Assembly: GCA_015680685.1 (NCBI GenBank)
Contig: MNCI01009084.1
Span: forward strand, 75,878 to 139,877
Reading direction: 5' to 3'
Source of the DNA: Gnetum montanum
Lineage: Eukaryota > Streptophyta > Gnetopsida > Gnetales > Gnetaceae
DNA length: 64,000 nt
Numbering within the stretch: position 1 is the first letter of the stretch; the number at the start of each line of letters is the position of its first letter. Positions 11,316 through 23,647 of the stretch are shown here, piece after piece. The notes below the pieces were generated by a model. It searched no databases and was not told where the DNA came from. It saw only the letters and a program-made list of their open reading frames with translations. A program made the translations under genes and the position numbers.

Positions 11316-12436
11316 TCCTTTTCATGGGTTCTCCCAACAAATATGTTAGTCTTATCAAAACAATTAGAGGGCAACATCGATGGTTACAATAAGCATTTTC
11401 ATGAAATGTGCATAGCGAGAATGAAAAAACATGAAGTAACCCTATTTTAAATGATCCTTTCTAGAGATTTAGATGGTCTTCTTGAGCAGTCCTTTTACTT
11501 GATCAGTAATATTAATGAGGTAATATCTTCATGAATAAAATGCCATGAAAACTCTCAACTTACTTCCAATATTGATGGTTGATTGATAGTTCCCTTTTCC
11601 TTTGGAACGCTAACTACGTCTGCCAAACATACTCTTCCATAAGTAAGTAGATATATTTTGAGATCTTACCTAAAGTATCTAGCTTCTTGTGATAGAGTCA
11701 CTCGTAGGTATCTTCTCGTGATAGAGTCACTCGTGGTAGTTCCTGCAAAACATAGACAAGAACAAATGTAGTTGGATATGGATATTAAATTAATGGCTTG
11801 GGTGCAACCCCCATACTGTTGGGTAAATCTAATAACTCAACCAACCTACTCTATTATTGAGATCTTATTTTTAGGTTACTCAGCTCTATGAAATCATTCA
11901 CTTTCAGGTGCTGCATTTCTCCTTTTGAGCAACACAAAACAACAAAGTAACAAAAACAAACACTTATATTTTGTTTAGTTTCTGGGTCACAGTCTATGTT
12001 GAATGGTCCAACCCAACTCAAGGGTTATCCCTTTCACTCATTGTTTCCTCCTAACTCAAAAACTAAGAAAAACACCATTGTTATTCTATCGTTTGTTGAC
12101 AAATATGAGAGAAGATTCATGAACTGAAAGAAATATCAATCCACCTTCAATGCAAATGACAAACTAAGCTTCTACATACATGATAAAATTTATCATTTTT
12201 GGTTAGATACAAGACATGCTACCCAAGGTAGGGGCTTTAGCTGTCCCCAAAAAATAAGTCAAAAAATAAGGCCATTTTGTTGTGCATGCCTGAAAGGTAG
12301 GATGGACCAGAAGTCTTACTAGATGACTACTGTATGAAAAGTATACACTCCGTAAGTGCATGTGATACCTGTAGGGATCATTAGCGAAGGGAATGTGGCT
12401 ATGTGAAAGCACCACAAATTAAAGTAGTGAAATTTT

Positions 12437-12750
12437 ATTCAAAGGTAGTGTTTAAATGCTTTTCCTAAGGATGCTTTTCAAGGAAATGCTTCCCTCAAAG
12501 GTTGTGTTTCAAGGAAATGCTCTCCCCAAGGATGTTGTGAAAAAGCATCCCTTAAGATAGCATGGAAATGCTTTCCCCTAAAAAAGCTTACTAAACTTAT
12601 CCAAGGGTAACATTTCTAGAAAACATTTCCCAAAGGAAGCTTTTCTAGCTTCCCCAAAGGTAGCATTGTAAGTAAATGCCTTTCCCAATGATGTCTTAAA
12701 GGAAAGTGGTCCTAAGGTAGCATTTCAAGGAAATGCATTCCCAAAGTATG
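12437..12750. repeat. Degenerate minisatellite
   Basis: About eight imperfect units of 35-50 bases share the themes TTCAAGGAAATGC, TTCCC and AAGGTAGCATT. GGAAATG and CATTTCC alternate, so units have self-complementary character. No coding meaning was seen. Confidence 0.6.
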
Positions 12751-13544
12751 TTAGAACTAATACTAATAGAACAAATACATGATCATAGAATGAGCTGGAA
12801 GGTGTGACTATCATGCTTTTATGATAAAAAGTACCTCTCCTCTTAATCAAGTATTACCAAAGCAACCTAGCTGTAGCTTTGTACCTTGCTTTAGCTCTAA
12901 CTTCTGCACTTCATTCGATTTCATCAAAGGAGCATTTTCCAGATCCTCCACATGCAAATCTAGGCATTGTGCTTCTGTACACAAATTTAGATATATCCTA
13001 TACTTGATCAAAATCAATTTCAACAAAGTGATCCATAAACTCTATAGCGATCTAGTGGCATACCTTACTTATAGTAAAGTGCTCCTCAGTAAAACCATAT
13101 CCCAAAGAGTAATTGCATTAGTATCTCCATCCCAACCTTCACGAGATCCTCTCTTGGAAACTTGGTTGCAAGGGCTTGCCCAACCATCAAGCTATCTTGT
13201 CCGTAGTGCACATATCTTCAAAAGGTGTCTTGCTAACTTATATGGAAAGGGATCTTTCTATCTTCACTTCCTCTAGTCATCCAATTCAACCCCATAAATA
13301 GGACTCTAATTAGAGAAGAGGTTTCTAAGCATAAAGCTACTCCAAGAAAGAGTTGACACTAAGGATTTCAAACATCACTTTATGCATTGTCAAAATGGAC
13401 CATTCATTGGATCTTAAATTGAGTTTGAGTTAAAGGAGATTCCTTCCTTTTTTTTCAGTTCTTGAGTTAGAATAGAAAAAGAAGATGAGAGTGAATATGA
13501 TTCCAATAAGAAGAAAGAAGTTTACTTCGATAAAAGGGATGGCT

Positions 13545-13832
13545 TTGGCAGGGAATGAGTCATAGAATTACCTCATAAAACAACAATTAACCAACAGGAG
13601 ATTTCCTGTTAACAGAATGAGTCCCCAAGTTCCCCCATGAAACAAGAATCTCCCTTAGGGAGATTCCCCACTAACGTGGGGAATGAGTCCTTGAGCTCCC
13701 CCATGAAATGGGAATTGACCAATAGGAGATTCCTTGCTAATGTAGGGAATGAGTCCTTAAGCTCCCCCATGAAATAGGAATTGACCAATAGGAGATTCCC
13801 CACTAAGGTGGGGAATGAGTCCTTAAGTTCCC
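13545..13832. repeat. Four-unit tandem array of the hairpin repeat
   Basis: Four units of about 65-70 bases. Two of them contain a perfect 9-base stem with a 4-base loop: ATTCCCCAC-TAAC-GTGGGGAAT near 13663 and the same with TAAG near 13796. The open frame on the minus strand here is only the repeat read through, with the same peptide theme three times. Confidence 0.75.
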
Positions 13833-14408
13833 CCTTCCTATGATACTTCGTATTTTGTGTACTAAGTTATTATACTTCAAATTAGTTATTGTACTTTGTA
13901 TTTAGTGTAGTACTTAGTTAACAAGGATAGTAGCACTTGGGCAAGGCATACACCTTATAGTACACATCTGTGGAAACCTTACCAATGTGGAACTTCATAG
14001 AAAGGGAGTGCCAATGACCAAAATTACACCTACTACTATTCGTATACACATGTTAGGATGGGAGGATGGGAGGACACTTCCTAAAAACCTATGAGACAAG
14101 GATGTAGCAAGTGAGCCAATAGCACCAAGTGATAGGCTCACGTTAGACTACCACCTAAAACAAAGACATCAACAAAAGAACATATGTTGGCCTAAGGCCT
14201 TGCCACTTGAGAGTTGGCATTTGTTGAAAGAGCATGACAACATTAGCTGCATACTTCCTCTGATATGATATACCTATAGAAGCTATCTAGGACTTGTAAG
14301 AACACTATGTAGATACCTACAAACTCATATAGTTAGCAACAAGTGAGCCGATAGCACCAAAAGTAATAGGCTCACAACAGACTACCAACACACACACAAA
14401 TAATCATA

Positions 14409-14413
14409 GCTTC
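14409..14413. repeat. Target-site duplication, left copy (element B)
   Basis: GCTTC before the 5' LTR, repeated at 27663-27667. Confidence 0.8.
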
Positions 14414-15357
14414 TAATAAGCATCAAAGTGTTACATCAACAAGGCCCCATTGATGTAACCTCATTGATAGGGCCACATTTACATGGTGTTGCCCTATCAA
14501 CGAGGCCACGTCGATGTAGCATTTACTACATCTATGGGGCCCCATCAATGTAGTCCTGTAGCAAAAACTATAAATATGAGCTTCCAGCCATGTTTATGAG
14601 CATTCAAGTCATAGTAGTAGTAGAGCTCTTGTAGTTTTTCCATTTGAAAGTTAGAATATTTCTCTGAGTGCCTGCAGTAAGAGTCAGAAAGTGTATAGAT
14701 CTTTATTTGAGCACTGTTGTACCTAAACCACACCAGTGTGTAAAGTAATAAAGACAAGCCTTTTGATCAAACCTTGCAGCACTTAGAAATGATTAATGAT
14801 TTATTTATGCATTTATTGTCTTCATTAATTATGCCATTAATTAAGCTAAATTAGACCTTAAGTAATTAGTTAATTAATTAAGCTAAATAGATTAAATACA
14901 TAAGTATAACTGCTTTGAGCATAAACACTTATTCACTTGGTAATCCCAATAGCATTATTACTTGGTGCACCTAGTAGTATAATGCTTGGTAACCCAGCAA
15001 TGGATACGTGGGTTCCAAACATGTATGAAAAGTGGGACCAGATGCTTATGTTAGGACTAGTTAAAGATTAGTTAGTTAGTTAAACTAAATTAGTTGTTAA
15101 ATTACTTCATCTCTCTACTTTAAGAACCAAAGAACATAAATCACAAAATAATAAAAATCATATGCCTCGATTATACTTAACCATACCATGTTCATCACAA
15201 GTGTAATTAGAAAGATAATAAATGACCATTATGGCAAGGTTCACTTCCTAGAAGACTAGTGTACCGAAAACTATAGAATCCATAAAATTCAACTAGATCC
15301 CACATGAATGATTCATGATTCATATGGTTGGGCGTAGGGGTACCTCATCACTCATCA
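14414..15357 (+). repeat. 5' LTR of element B
   Basis: Starts TAATAAGCATCAAAG (ancestral TGATGAGCATC) and ends TCACTCATCA. It aligns along its length with 26708-27662. TATAAATA is at 14569-14576. Confidence 0.85.
14569..14576 (+). promoter_or_regulatory. TATA box in 5' LTR of element B
   Basis: TATAAATA in the context AAAAACTATAAATATGAGC; the same site in the 3' LTR is 26885-26892. Confidence 0.6.
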
Positions 15358-15377
15358 TTGGTGTCGTTGCTAGGGAC
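15358..15377 (+). other. Primer-binding site of element B (diverged tRNA-Asp type)
   Basis: TTGGTGTCGTTGCTAGGGAC directly after the 5' LTR. It is similar to 2814-2832 of element A, with extra C-to-T type changes. Confidence 0.7.
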
Positions 15378-15506
15378 TTTATTTGTTGAAACATGCACTA
15401 TCTAGGATTAGTGAATATCATTAATATCATTGGATGAACCCCAAGGTTGACATCATTCTCAATTATATAATCACAAAAGAATACTAATATTTTATTTGTT
15501 TGCAAC

Positions 15507-17760
15507 ATGTGTTCTTCTGTTAAACCACTAGTCTCACAAGAGTGTAAGGTGGTATATACTTATTCAGATGAGTATGTATCTAACTTCACCTTCATCCTGA
15601 ATTAGGATGAACAATTGTAGTAGCATAACATGAAGGGCAACATCGTAATGCCCCTCGATCAATCTGTGCCTAGGATGCTGTTTCAAACTCTAAAGAGGTT
15701 GGGCATCCTAGATCTTCAAGAGGAATATTTTATGCATGGTTATGACACTTGGGACTACCATCCCACTGAAACACAACATAGGAGAGATTGACACTAGGAA
15801 AAGCACTATGAGTTTGCAAAGGGAAAACACTTCACCAATCCATTGTTCCTGTTAAACCAAATCGATAATAAGGATCCTTCCTCTAGGGGTTCTTAACATC
15901 AAGATTCTCCACCCTTGATTATTAGTGATGAGGGTGTGACTTGAACCTGCAATCCACTATTAACAAACCAGGTTCAGGAAAAAGTAACAGTCAAGGTAGG
16001 AACTTGGGCAAACATCATGATGGTAAGGAATCTAAGGATCATGGTTGTGATAAGCGAAGAGATGGTGGCGGACACCATGGTGGTGGTGATGGTCCACCTT
16101 CCTCTTCATCCTCTTCATTTAATTCCAAACATTCCTCTTCATCTTTTGGTTCTAATAGAAGCCACTAAAGAAATAATTACAATGAAGGTAATCAACGAGA
16201 CAACAATGATCGTAGAGGCCACCAAGAGAGAATTTGTGGTAGAAACCATCATTGGTACCATCGACACAATAATGATGATGAACCTTTGAGGATGCTTAAC
16301 ATTACAAAGGTGGTTAAGACTCCAACTAGGCATGTGAAAGATAGTCAAATCAAGTGCTTAGACATGAACAATATCCCAAGATTTGAGGGGGGATATAACT
16401 TTGATCCACAAAACCATCTACAAGCCTTTCACAATGCCTATGCCTTTCAAAACATTGAAAATTATTGGTAGAAACTCAAACTCTTCCCCAAGATACTCAT
16501 CAAAGAGGCTAAAAGTTGGTACTGCTCCTTAGAGCCAGAATCTATCTGGTGATGGAGTACAATGCTTGAGCCATTCAATGATAAATACGAGATGTACTCC
16601 AGAGTGTCCAACTTGAGAAGGCAAATCCAAGGCTAGAAACAGGGAACAGATGAGCCCTTGGATGCCACCATGGGTAGATATTATTCTCTCTTACATTGAT
16701 GCCCTAGCCATGGTTATTCTCAAAGGAAACAAATCTACCACATCATAGATGGACTCAAAGTAGAAACCAGAAGAACTATTGGGATCTATGCCCAAGCGAG
16801 ACTATCTAAACTAAGAGCTCATCAAATACAAAGGCTAATAGATTAGGTAGCAAAAGAAGAAGGTGAGTTGTGAAAAAGAGAAAGTGTAGAAGAATATAAT
16901 AGGGATCCATCTATTAGAAAAAGGGAGGTTTGATTCTGTGACAAGGAGGATTCACTAATTGATGAAGTAGTGAATAGAAAAATCTTGCCCATCCAAAAAT
17001 TTGTTTTTGATATTTTGACTAAGGTTGATAAATTATAGGACTCTTTGGATGAAAAATTCTAAACTGCTATGAAGATTGCTAAAGAATCCAAAGAGCAAAA
17101 TAGTGATCACAACTATAGGAGGTGGAAAAAAGCTAAACGTGCCTACCAAAGAGGTAAGGGAAAAGCTGCTATAGTTGAAGAAGTTGTGGAGATAAACTCT
17201 AATGATGATGTTGGTTGTGACATTTGTCAATATTAACATCCTAAGGAATGTTATCCTATGATGTCACACTTACAAGACTCTAGGGTGTACACATTGAATC
17301 CTCAACTAACACATAGGCAAGCACCCAAGCGATTGTCATATCCTCAAGGCAATCCAAGGTAGTTCCACTAGCAACAACAAGCTTACTATCCAAGTGAAGC
17401 TCCATCATAACCATATGAACAATATCAACAATGGCACCAACCATAGTCTTGGGGAATGCCACCACTAAGATAGTAGTACCCTTACAGGCAACTAGATCTA
17501 TATGGCTACTATGTTCAGCAAGCCATTTTTCCACGAAGCTTTGCAAGCCATGCATCTTTCCAACATCACTATTATTCTCCAGAGTGCCATCAAACTAATT
17601 CATCATCTACTTAAGGGAAGCACCCATTACCATACCATCTTCTACATCTGTCTACACACATCCCTTCGCCCTCAACCCAGTTACATCCTACTTTATCCAT
17701 GCATGGTCAAATTCCCCCATAATCATAGCAACAAAATGCTACGAGGGCTATAAATTTACA
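15507..17760 (+). pseudogene. Decayed gag of element B
   Basis: An ATG at 15507 sits shortly after the primer site. A Gly/His/Ser-rich stretch follows at about 15960-16170. The gag core is readable from about 16345: a FEGGYNF-type segment, KLFP near 16480, LRRQIQG near 16615 and YHIIDGL near 16735, each matching gag of element A. A cysteine segment CDICQ near 17218, then H and C, corresponds to the zinc knuckle, followed by a Pro/Tyr/Gln-rich tail. Stops at 16166, 16469, 16549 and later break the frame. It would have encoded the particle protein; it is not functional now. Confidence 0.8.
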
Positions 17761-17999
17761 ACCAACCTTCTAACTGGGTGGTTTGGACACTTAATCTAGG
17801 AAATGACCATTTTTCTAACTCAACAGTCCTTCCAAACCCTCACAACCTAATGCGACTGGTTGCCTTATATCTTTAACACCTTGATCCTCTACATCAAACA
17901 CATTTGAGCACTCTTCAAACCAAACGCTACCTCAAATCTACACTGTGATGCTAACTCATGCTATTTCTAATTGAATCAAGGCTAGCAACCTTTCCACGA

Positions 18000-20900
18000 A
18001 ATGATCTAACCTAAAAAATCCTCTTATTTACTTACAAATTGCTAGACATGAGCCATGCAAGGCTCTTCTTGATTTTGTTTCTAGTGTCAATCTCATCTCC
18101 CATGAAATGTACAAGGCCTAGAACCTGCCACCTCTCAAGAAGAGAAACATCCATTTGGAATTATTAGACTAATCAATCATAGTCCCTTTGGAATTAGTTG
18201 AGGACATCATGACCACAATTTGTGGGCGGTCCTATCCTATTAATTTTCTAGTGATCAAGGTTGAAAACTACAAAGGAGACTTTTCTATAATTATGGGACA
18301 TGCATGGTTAAGCACTATTGATGCATGAATGGGTATTAGGACTTCTCCCTAGAAATCTCTAAGGAAAATAAATTTGGATGACTTGAGGAGAAGTGAGTTT
18401 CAGGCATCATGTATAACGATAATGGGTGCAATTACGTGTAGAAAATATGGTCCATTAAAAGTACATTCCTCAAAGCATGTAATCAATGTGCACATGAAAC
18501 AGATATCCAAAGGTGCTTATACGTAGTAGCCACAAAATAGGAGGACACCTAGTGGCTAACAGCTAGCTTTAATAGTAGTACATTATGCATGGAACCTACT
18601 GAGAGCTTGACATGTGCCTATGTCAAAAGAATGGATGAACTTGAGCAAGTTCATCACCAACTCTCTAACTATGAAGATGATGATACTTATTGAGGAGAGT
18701 TGAAAATCCTTGATAATTTCAAGCAAGGGGCCCTAGAGGTAAAAACTCTACCAATTGGCATGGAGTATGCATTTTTAAACAATGGCAAGCCAATTATCAT
18801 CAATGGAAATCTTGCTCTTGACCAAAAAGACAAGTTGTTAATGGTGGTCAACAAATGGCCAATAACCTTTGCTTGGTCATATCCTGAGCTGATTGGAATT
18901 AATCCATGGATATGCGAGCATCATATCTACATTGACCTAGCCATGAAGCTAAGAAGAAAGCTGCAAAGGCGACTAAACCCCAAATTAAAGAAAATCATCA
19001 AGAAGGAAATAGAACAACTCCTTAATGCAAGGTTCATCTATCCCATTGCCAATAGTGAGTGGGTTAGCTCACTCGTAATTGTGCCAAAGAAAGGTGGCAA
19101 GTGGCGGGTCTGCATTGACTCTAGGCTATTGAACATGGCAACATTTAAAGATTATTTTCCATTTCCATTTGTGGACCAAGTGTTGGATACTATCTCCAGG
19201 CATTGCTATCATAACTTCTTGGATGGTTATAGTGGCTATAACCAAATCCAAATTGCACTAGAGAATCAGGCCAAGACAACATTCATGAGTTCCTAAGGGA
19301 CTTTTGCATATTGTAAGATGCCATTTGGTTTGTGCAATGCCCCTATAACATTTCGATGCCTAGTCCTTAGTATTTTTCAATAACAAATTGGTAGTGGGAT
19401 AGAAGTCTTTATGGATGACTTTTTTACCTATGGGGCTACATTTGAGCAAGCTCTGGATCACCTTGAGTAGGTATTAAAAAGATGTGTTGAAACAAACTTT
19501 AGGATCAATTATCAGAAAAGCCATTTAATGATCCAAGAAGGCATCATACTAGGGCACAAAATTACTCACTTAGGGATTGAGGTAGACCTAAAAAAAATAA
19601 GGGTCATCCAAGGAATCACATACCAACTAGAGATAGTCAAAGATATTTAATCATTCCTTGGACACACTGGCTACTATCGATGGTTTATAGAGAATTTCTC
19701 TAAGATCATAAAGCTATTGGTCGAGCTTATGAAGAAAGATGCTTCATTCATTTGGACCAAGGAGTGTGAAAATGCATTCCAATAACTAAAGGAAAACTTG
19801 TAGAAACTCCAATTCTATGAGTACCAAATTTGTCTAGACCATTTCACATGATGACCAATGCATTCAATTATGCCTTGGAAGCCATGGTTACACAGACAAT
19901 AAGAAACATTCAGATTATATCCACTACATAAACTAAAGCATTGTGGATGCACAATTGAATTACACCACAATTGAGAAAGAACTAATGATAGTGGTGTATG
20001 TTCTTAAAAAGTTCAGGCACTATGTGCTTGGCTATAAGGTGTTTGTGCACATAGATCATAATGCCATCCACTTCCTAATGAATAAGCCAACAATAAGCCC
20101 CTGTATCATACGGTGGCTCATGATCTTGTAGGAATTTAATCTCACAATGGTAGATCAGACAGGAACTAAGAATGTGGTTGTTCACCATCTCTCTTGGTTA
20201 AGATGGGATAACAAAGAGAAGGAGAGCCTGCTCTTTAATCAATTTCCAAATGAACTCATCTTTATAAGAGCAATAAATAAACAAATGCATGTACAAACAA
20301 AATGGTACAATGGCATTCTCACTTACCTTCTTACTCAGGATATGCCACAAGATTTGGACTTTAGGAAGAAATAATAGTTTCTCCATTAGGCTAAGTACTT
20401 CATGGAAATCAACAGACATCTTTACAAGGTGTGCACTAATGGCCTTATTCATTAGTGTGTACCTAATGTGGATCAATTGCACATTCTCCAAGATGCTCAT
20501 GAAGGGCCTTGCAAAGGCCACTATGCTAGGAGATGCACGACCATAAAAATCTTAATGGCAGAATACTATTAGCCTACAATCTTTAGGGACACCCACTAGT
20601 TTGTCTGATCCTATGAGTGCTATAAACAAGATGGTGGTATGACCGCTCAAATGGAGAGTCCTCAACAATGGGTTTAACCACTAGAGCCCTTTGACATATG
20701 GAGCATTGACTTCATGGGTCCCATCACACCCATGTCTAATGGAAAGACACACATCATCATAGTAGTTGACTACTACATCAAATAGGCAAAAGCAATAGTC
20801 ATCATCGACTATACATCATCCACGGCTACTCAATTCGTACAAAAAAATGTTGTAAACAAGTTTGGGGTGCCATGTGCACTAATTTTTGATAATGAAACCC

Positions 20901-21510
20901 ATTTTACAAGTGCAACTTTTCAAAAGTTGATGTAACACTTGGAGGTTGAACATAAATTAACAACACCTTATCCCCCCCAAGCCAATGATCAAGTAGAGGT
21001 AACTAACTCGCAGATCACAAAGATTCTAACAAGAACTATCAACAAATATAGGAGAGACTAAAGCATAAAACTCAACGATGCCCTTTGGACCTACCACTCA
21101 ACATGGAAACTCCCTATTGGCTACTCTTCCTATGAGTTAGTGTACGGGAAACTTCCAATGTTCCCAATTCAATCTGAGCTTTGTACACTTTCAATAACCT
21201 ATGAACTAAACCTTAACCTAAGTCTATCACAAAAAGAAAGACTGATCAACCTCAACATGCTAGACGAAAATCAATTAGTGGTCCTATCTTTGAATGAAGT
21301 GCACAAGGCATTCAATTAACAACAACATGACCTTAGAATACAAAAAGTGAAATTACAACAAAGAGATAAGGTTCTTTACTGGAACCCCACACACATGCCC
21401 TAGAAAACAAAGTTCCAAACATTGTGGAAGGAACCTTATATAATTGAAAAAACCTTATCTTCTTGGACCATGACCATATACAAACCTGAGAGCCCAAATA
21501 AAAATTAGTT
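18000..21510 (+). pseudogene. Decayed pol of element B (protease, RT, RNase H, integrase)
   Basis: An aspartic protease remnant lies near 18060-18110 (DFVSSVNLIS in place of the usual D-L-G-S-S-V-N). RT spans about 18880-19480: VPKKGGKWR near 19085, FLDGYSGYNQIQIA near 19220, and the catalytic motif FMDD near 19411. RNase H spans about 19850-20140 (IEKEL and HIDHNA blocks). Integrase spans about 20480-21500: a degenerate zinc-binding H-H-C-C, WSIDFMGP near 20700, IFDNETHF near 20885, and the catalytic Glu in QANDQVEV near 20980. Many in-frame stops are present (for example 19294, 19381, 19468). The longest intact piece is 18700-19296. The order RT-RNaseH-INT places it in Ty3/gypsy. Confidence 0.88.
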
Positions 21511-23647
21511 GTTCAACATCTAATAGTTAAAGCTTTTCCATGAGCCTAACCAAGCTAGTGCAACAAATACCTCAATGGATGGGCAACCACGCTCAATTTT
21601 TTGAATCTCCTCCTTTCAACTTAGTTATGAGGGACATGGTCATCCATGCTAATCATCCATATGGCTCCTCTTTTTATTTTTTGTTTTTCACTTTTTTTTA
21701 TTTTGAAAGTTATTTGTTTTAAAAATTTTGATTTTCAAATTTTTCGTATTTTTACACCATTTTTTTACACCATTATTAATATGTTTGAATCTTTCTTGAA
21801 TATTCTTACACTTTCTTATATATTTTACTTTGTTTTGTTGGAGTATGATTTTCAAATTTTTGCTAATAATGTGCTTTGTGCCAACAAGACACAGTGGTCT
21901 TGTAGTTATTATTAATTGTCGTTTGTGCTTTATGTTTTGTTTACTAATGTCTGGTTTCTATTTTTAAATTTTTATACTAATGGCTTAGTCATGGTTTCTT
22001 TTTCGTGGAATAGGCAATGAGTCCACAACATCCACCCATTCACAAACTCTATGGTTTTCCTTGTTTTGGAAGTTTGAGGTCCCTTTCCTTAAATAAACTT
22101 TTAATAAATTGGTGACCTTGGTAGTTTCCAAAATTGGGAAGGATTCAAAGGTTTGTATAGGGTGTGACTTCAAGGGGACTCAATATTCTTTGTACTCTTC
22201 TACTTACTTGGGTGCTCGAGTATTTTCATGGACTTCTTACTATTCTAATTTGACCAATAATAGGAAGTTAAATAAAGTCTTTACATGGTGTGGTTCCCAT
22301 CTAAAAAGAAAAAAAATAAAAACAAAAAAAGACAACATGATGGGAATTCAAAGCACACCCCTTAGACAAATAAATGAGCTACAAGCACTAGTTATGGGAC
22401 TAGAAAGACATGTTACCCATGCCTGAAGGTCACCTCTAACTAATGCTCTCTCTCACTTCCTAATTCTCTTTTCTTCTCTTTATGGATTGGTGGTTGTTCT
22501 GTGGGTGCACTCTTGTGTCTTCAAGGGATGGATTAGTCTTGGAGTGGTGATGTGAAGTTACTAAAAGAGGTTGGTTTTGGTCTAGACTAAGGATGAATCT
22601 TCTCAGGTCATTTTAAACACAAAATTCCCTAAGGGACTTCTTATGACCTCAATTTGAAATTCCATTCCACCTTCTCCATCATCCATTCATGCTATTCGTA
22701 ACTCACCTCACTATCAAAGTCCATGTTCTTGATTCTATGTCTTGGTCTGACATTTTTGAATTCTTAGGTAGAATCTTCTAGATTTTGGTCCTTAACTTTC
22801 ATTGATCATTAATCACCTATGGGGTCCATGAACTCCTTAGGTTGAGGTTATGCAAGGGCAAACAAGGCATGTGCCTACTATGGGAAGGACCCATTTGCAT
22901 ATCTCTTGGTTGGGTTTATTAAGCACCTTATCCTTAGGCATTCTTATAATCAAAATCTTTCATACACCCATCTTCTACATCAGACCATGTGCTCCTTTAC
23001 ATATTTTGTTCATGAAACACATTCTCCATCAATTTCTTCAATTTTTTAGCTTTCAAAGACCCTCTTCAATGATTTTTATCATATTTTTGACTTTTCTGGG
23101 ATTCCATGGATCCTAAATTCATTGAAAAATTCCTTGTATTTTTTAAGATATTCAAATTTCAAAATTTTACCTATAGGCCCTATCGACATGGTAGAAAAAT
23201 ACTATATATAGGTGCAACCCCACTTGGGAATTTTTACATTTTCTCACAAATGCCAAGGGATTTTTTCAAATTTTTAAAGCCTAGAACCTTCCAAAGCCCA
23301 TAACTTCCTAACCGTTTATCCAAATCACTCTGTTCTTCATCCTTATAGCTACCAAAGGTGAGCTCTTCGTTGTGGGGGCCACAAATGTGTCACTTTTTAT
23401 AGAAATTTTTTTGCCATTTTTCTAACTCCCATAGATTTTTAACTAAGAAATCAACTATTAAACACCAAATTACAAGAATTAAACCTTTCTAACAAGCTCT
23501 GGTGACATTTACAATAAATAATTAATAAAATAATCAATCTGCCATGGTCCAACCTTAGTGAAGTATAACTAACTAAAGAGAGAAGGTATTCAAAAATTTT
23601 AAGTTACACATTATATCTACTAATTCATGGATGTGTTGTAACTGTAG
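21511..23647 (+). other. Element B non-coding region behind integrase
   Basis: Begins with a T-rich part (21660-21850). It holds an A-rich tract near 22300-22340, ACTAGAAAGACATG near 22400 shared with element A, and the conserved module at 22825-22910 (TGCAAGGGCA ... GGGAAGGACCCA). No coding region was recognised. The same order in element A and in the partial element at 1-941 suggests a functional RNA role or simply common descent. Confidence 0.6.

Larger units (their letters stand above)
7754..14408. other. Gene-free stretch with decayed repeats
   Basis: No recognisable coding region. The longest open stretch (12821-13276, 151 codons) has no motif I know and no codon signature. Features seen are copies of a hairpin-forming repeat with the GGGGAATGAGTCCCC theme (8161-8226, 8516-8677, 9982-10017, 11249-11315, 13545-13832) and a second degenerate minisatellite (12437-12750). 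The stretch is probably old transposon-derived sequence. Confidence 0.6.

Noticed and set aside
12821-13276. A 151-codon open frame
   Set aside because: No motif, no partner splice sites and no clear codon bias; it sits in decayed repeat DNA.
13545-13832. A CRISPR-like array
   Set aside because: Units are contiguous, without unique spacers, and the genome is a plant genome.
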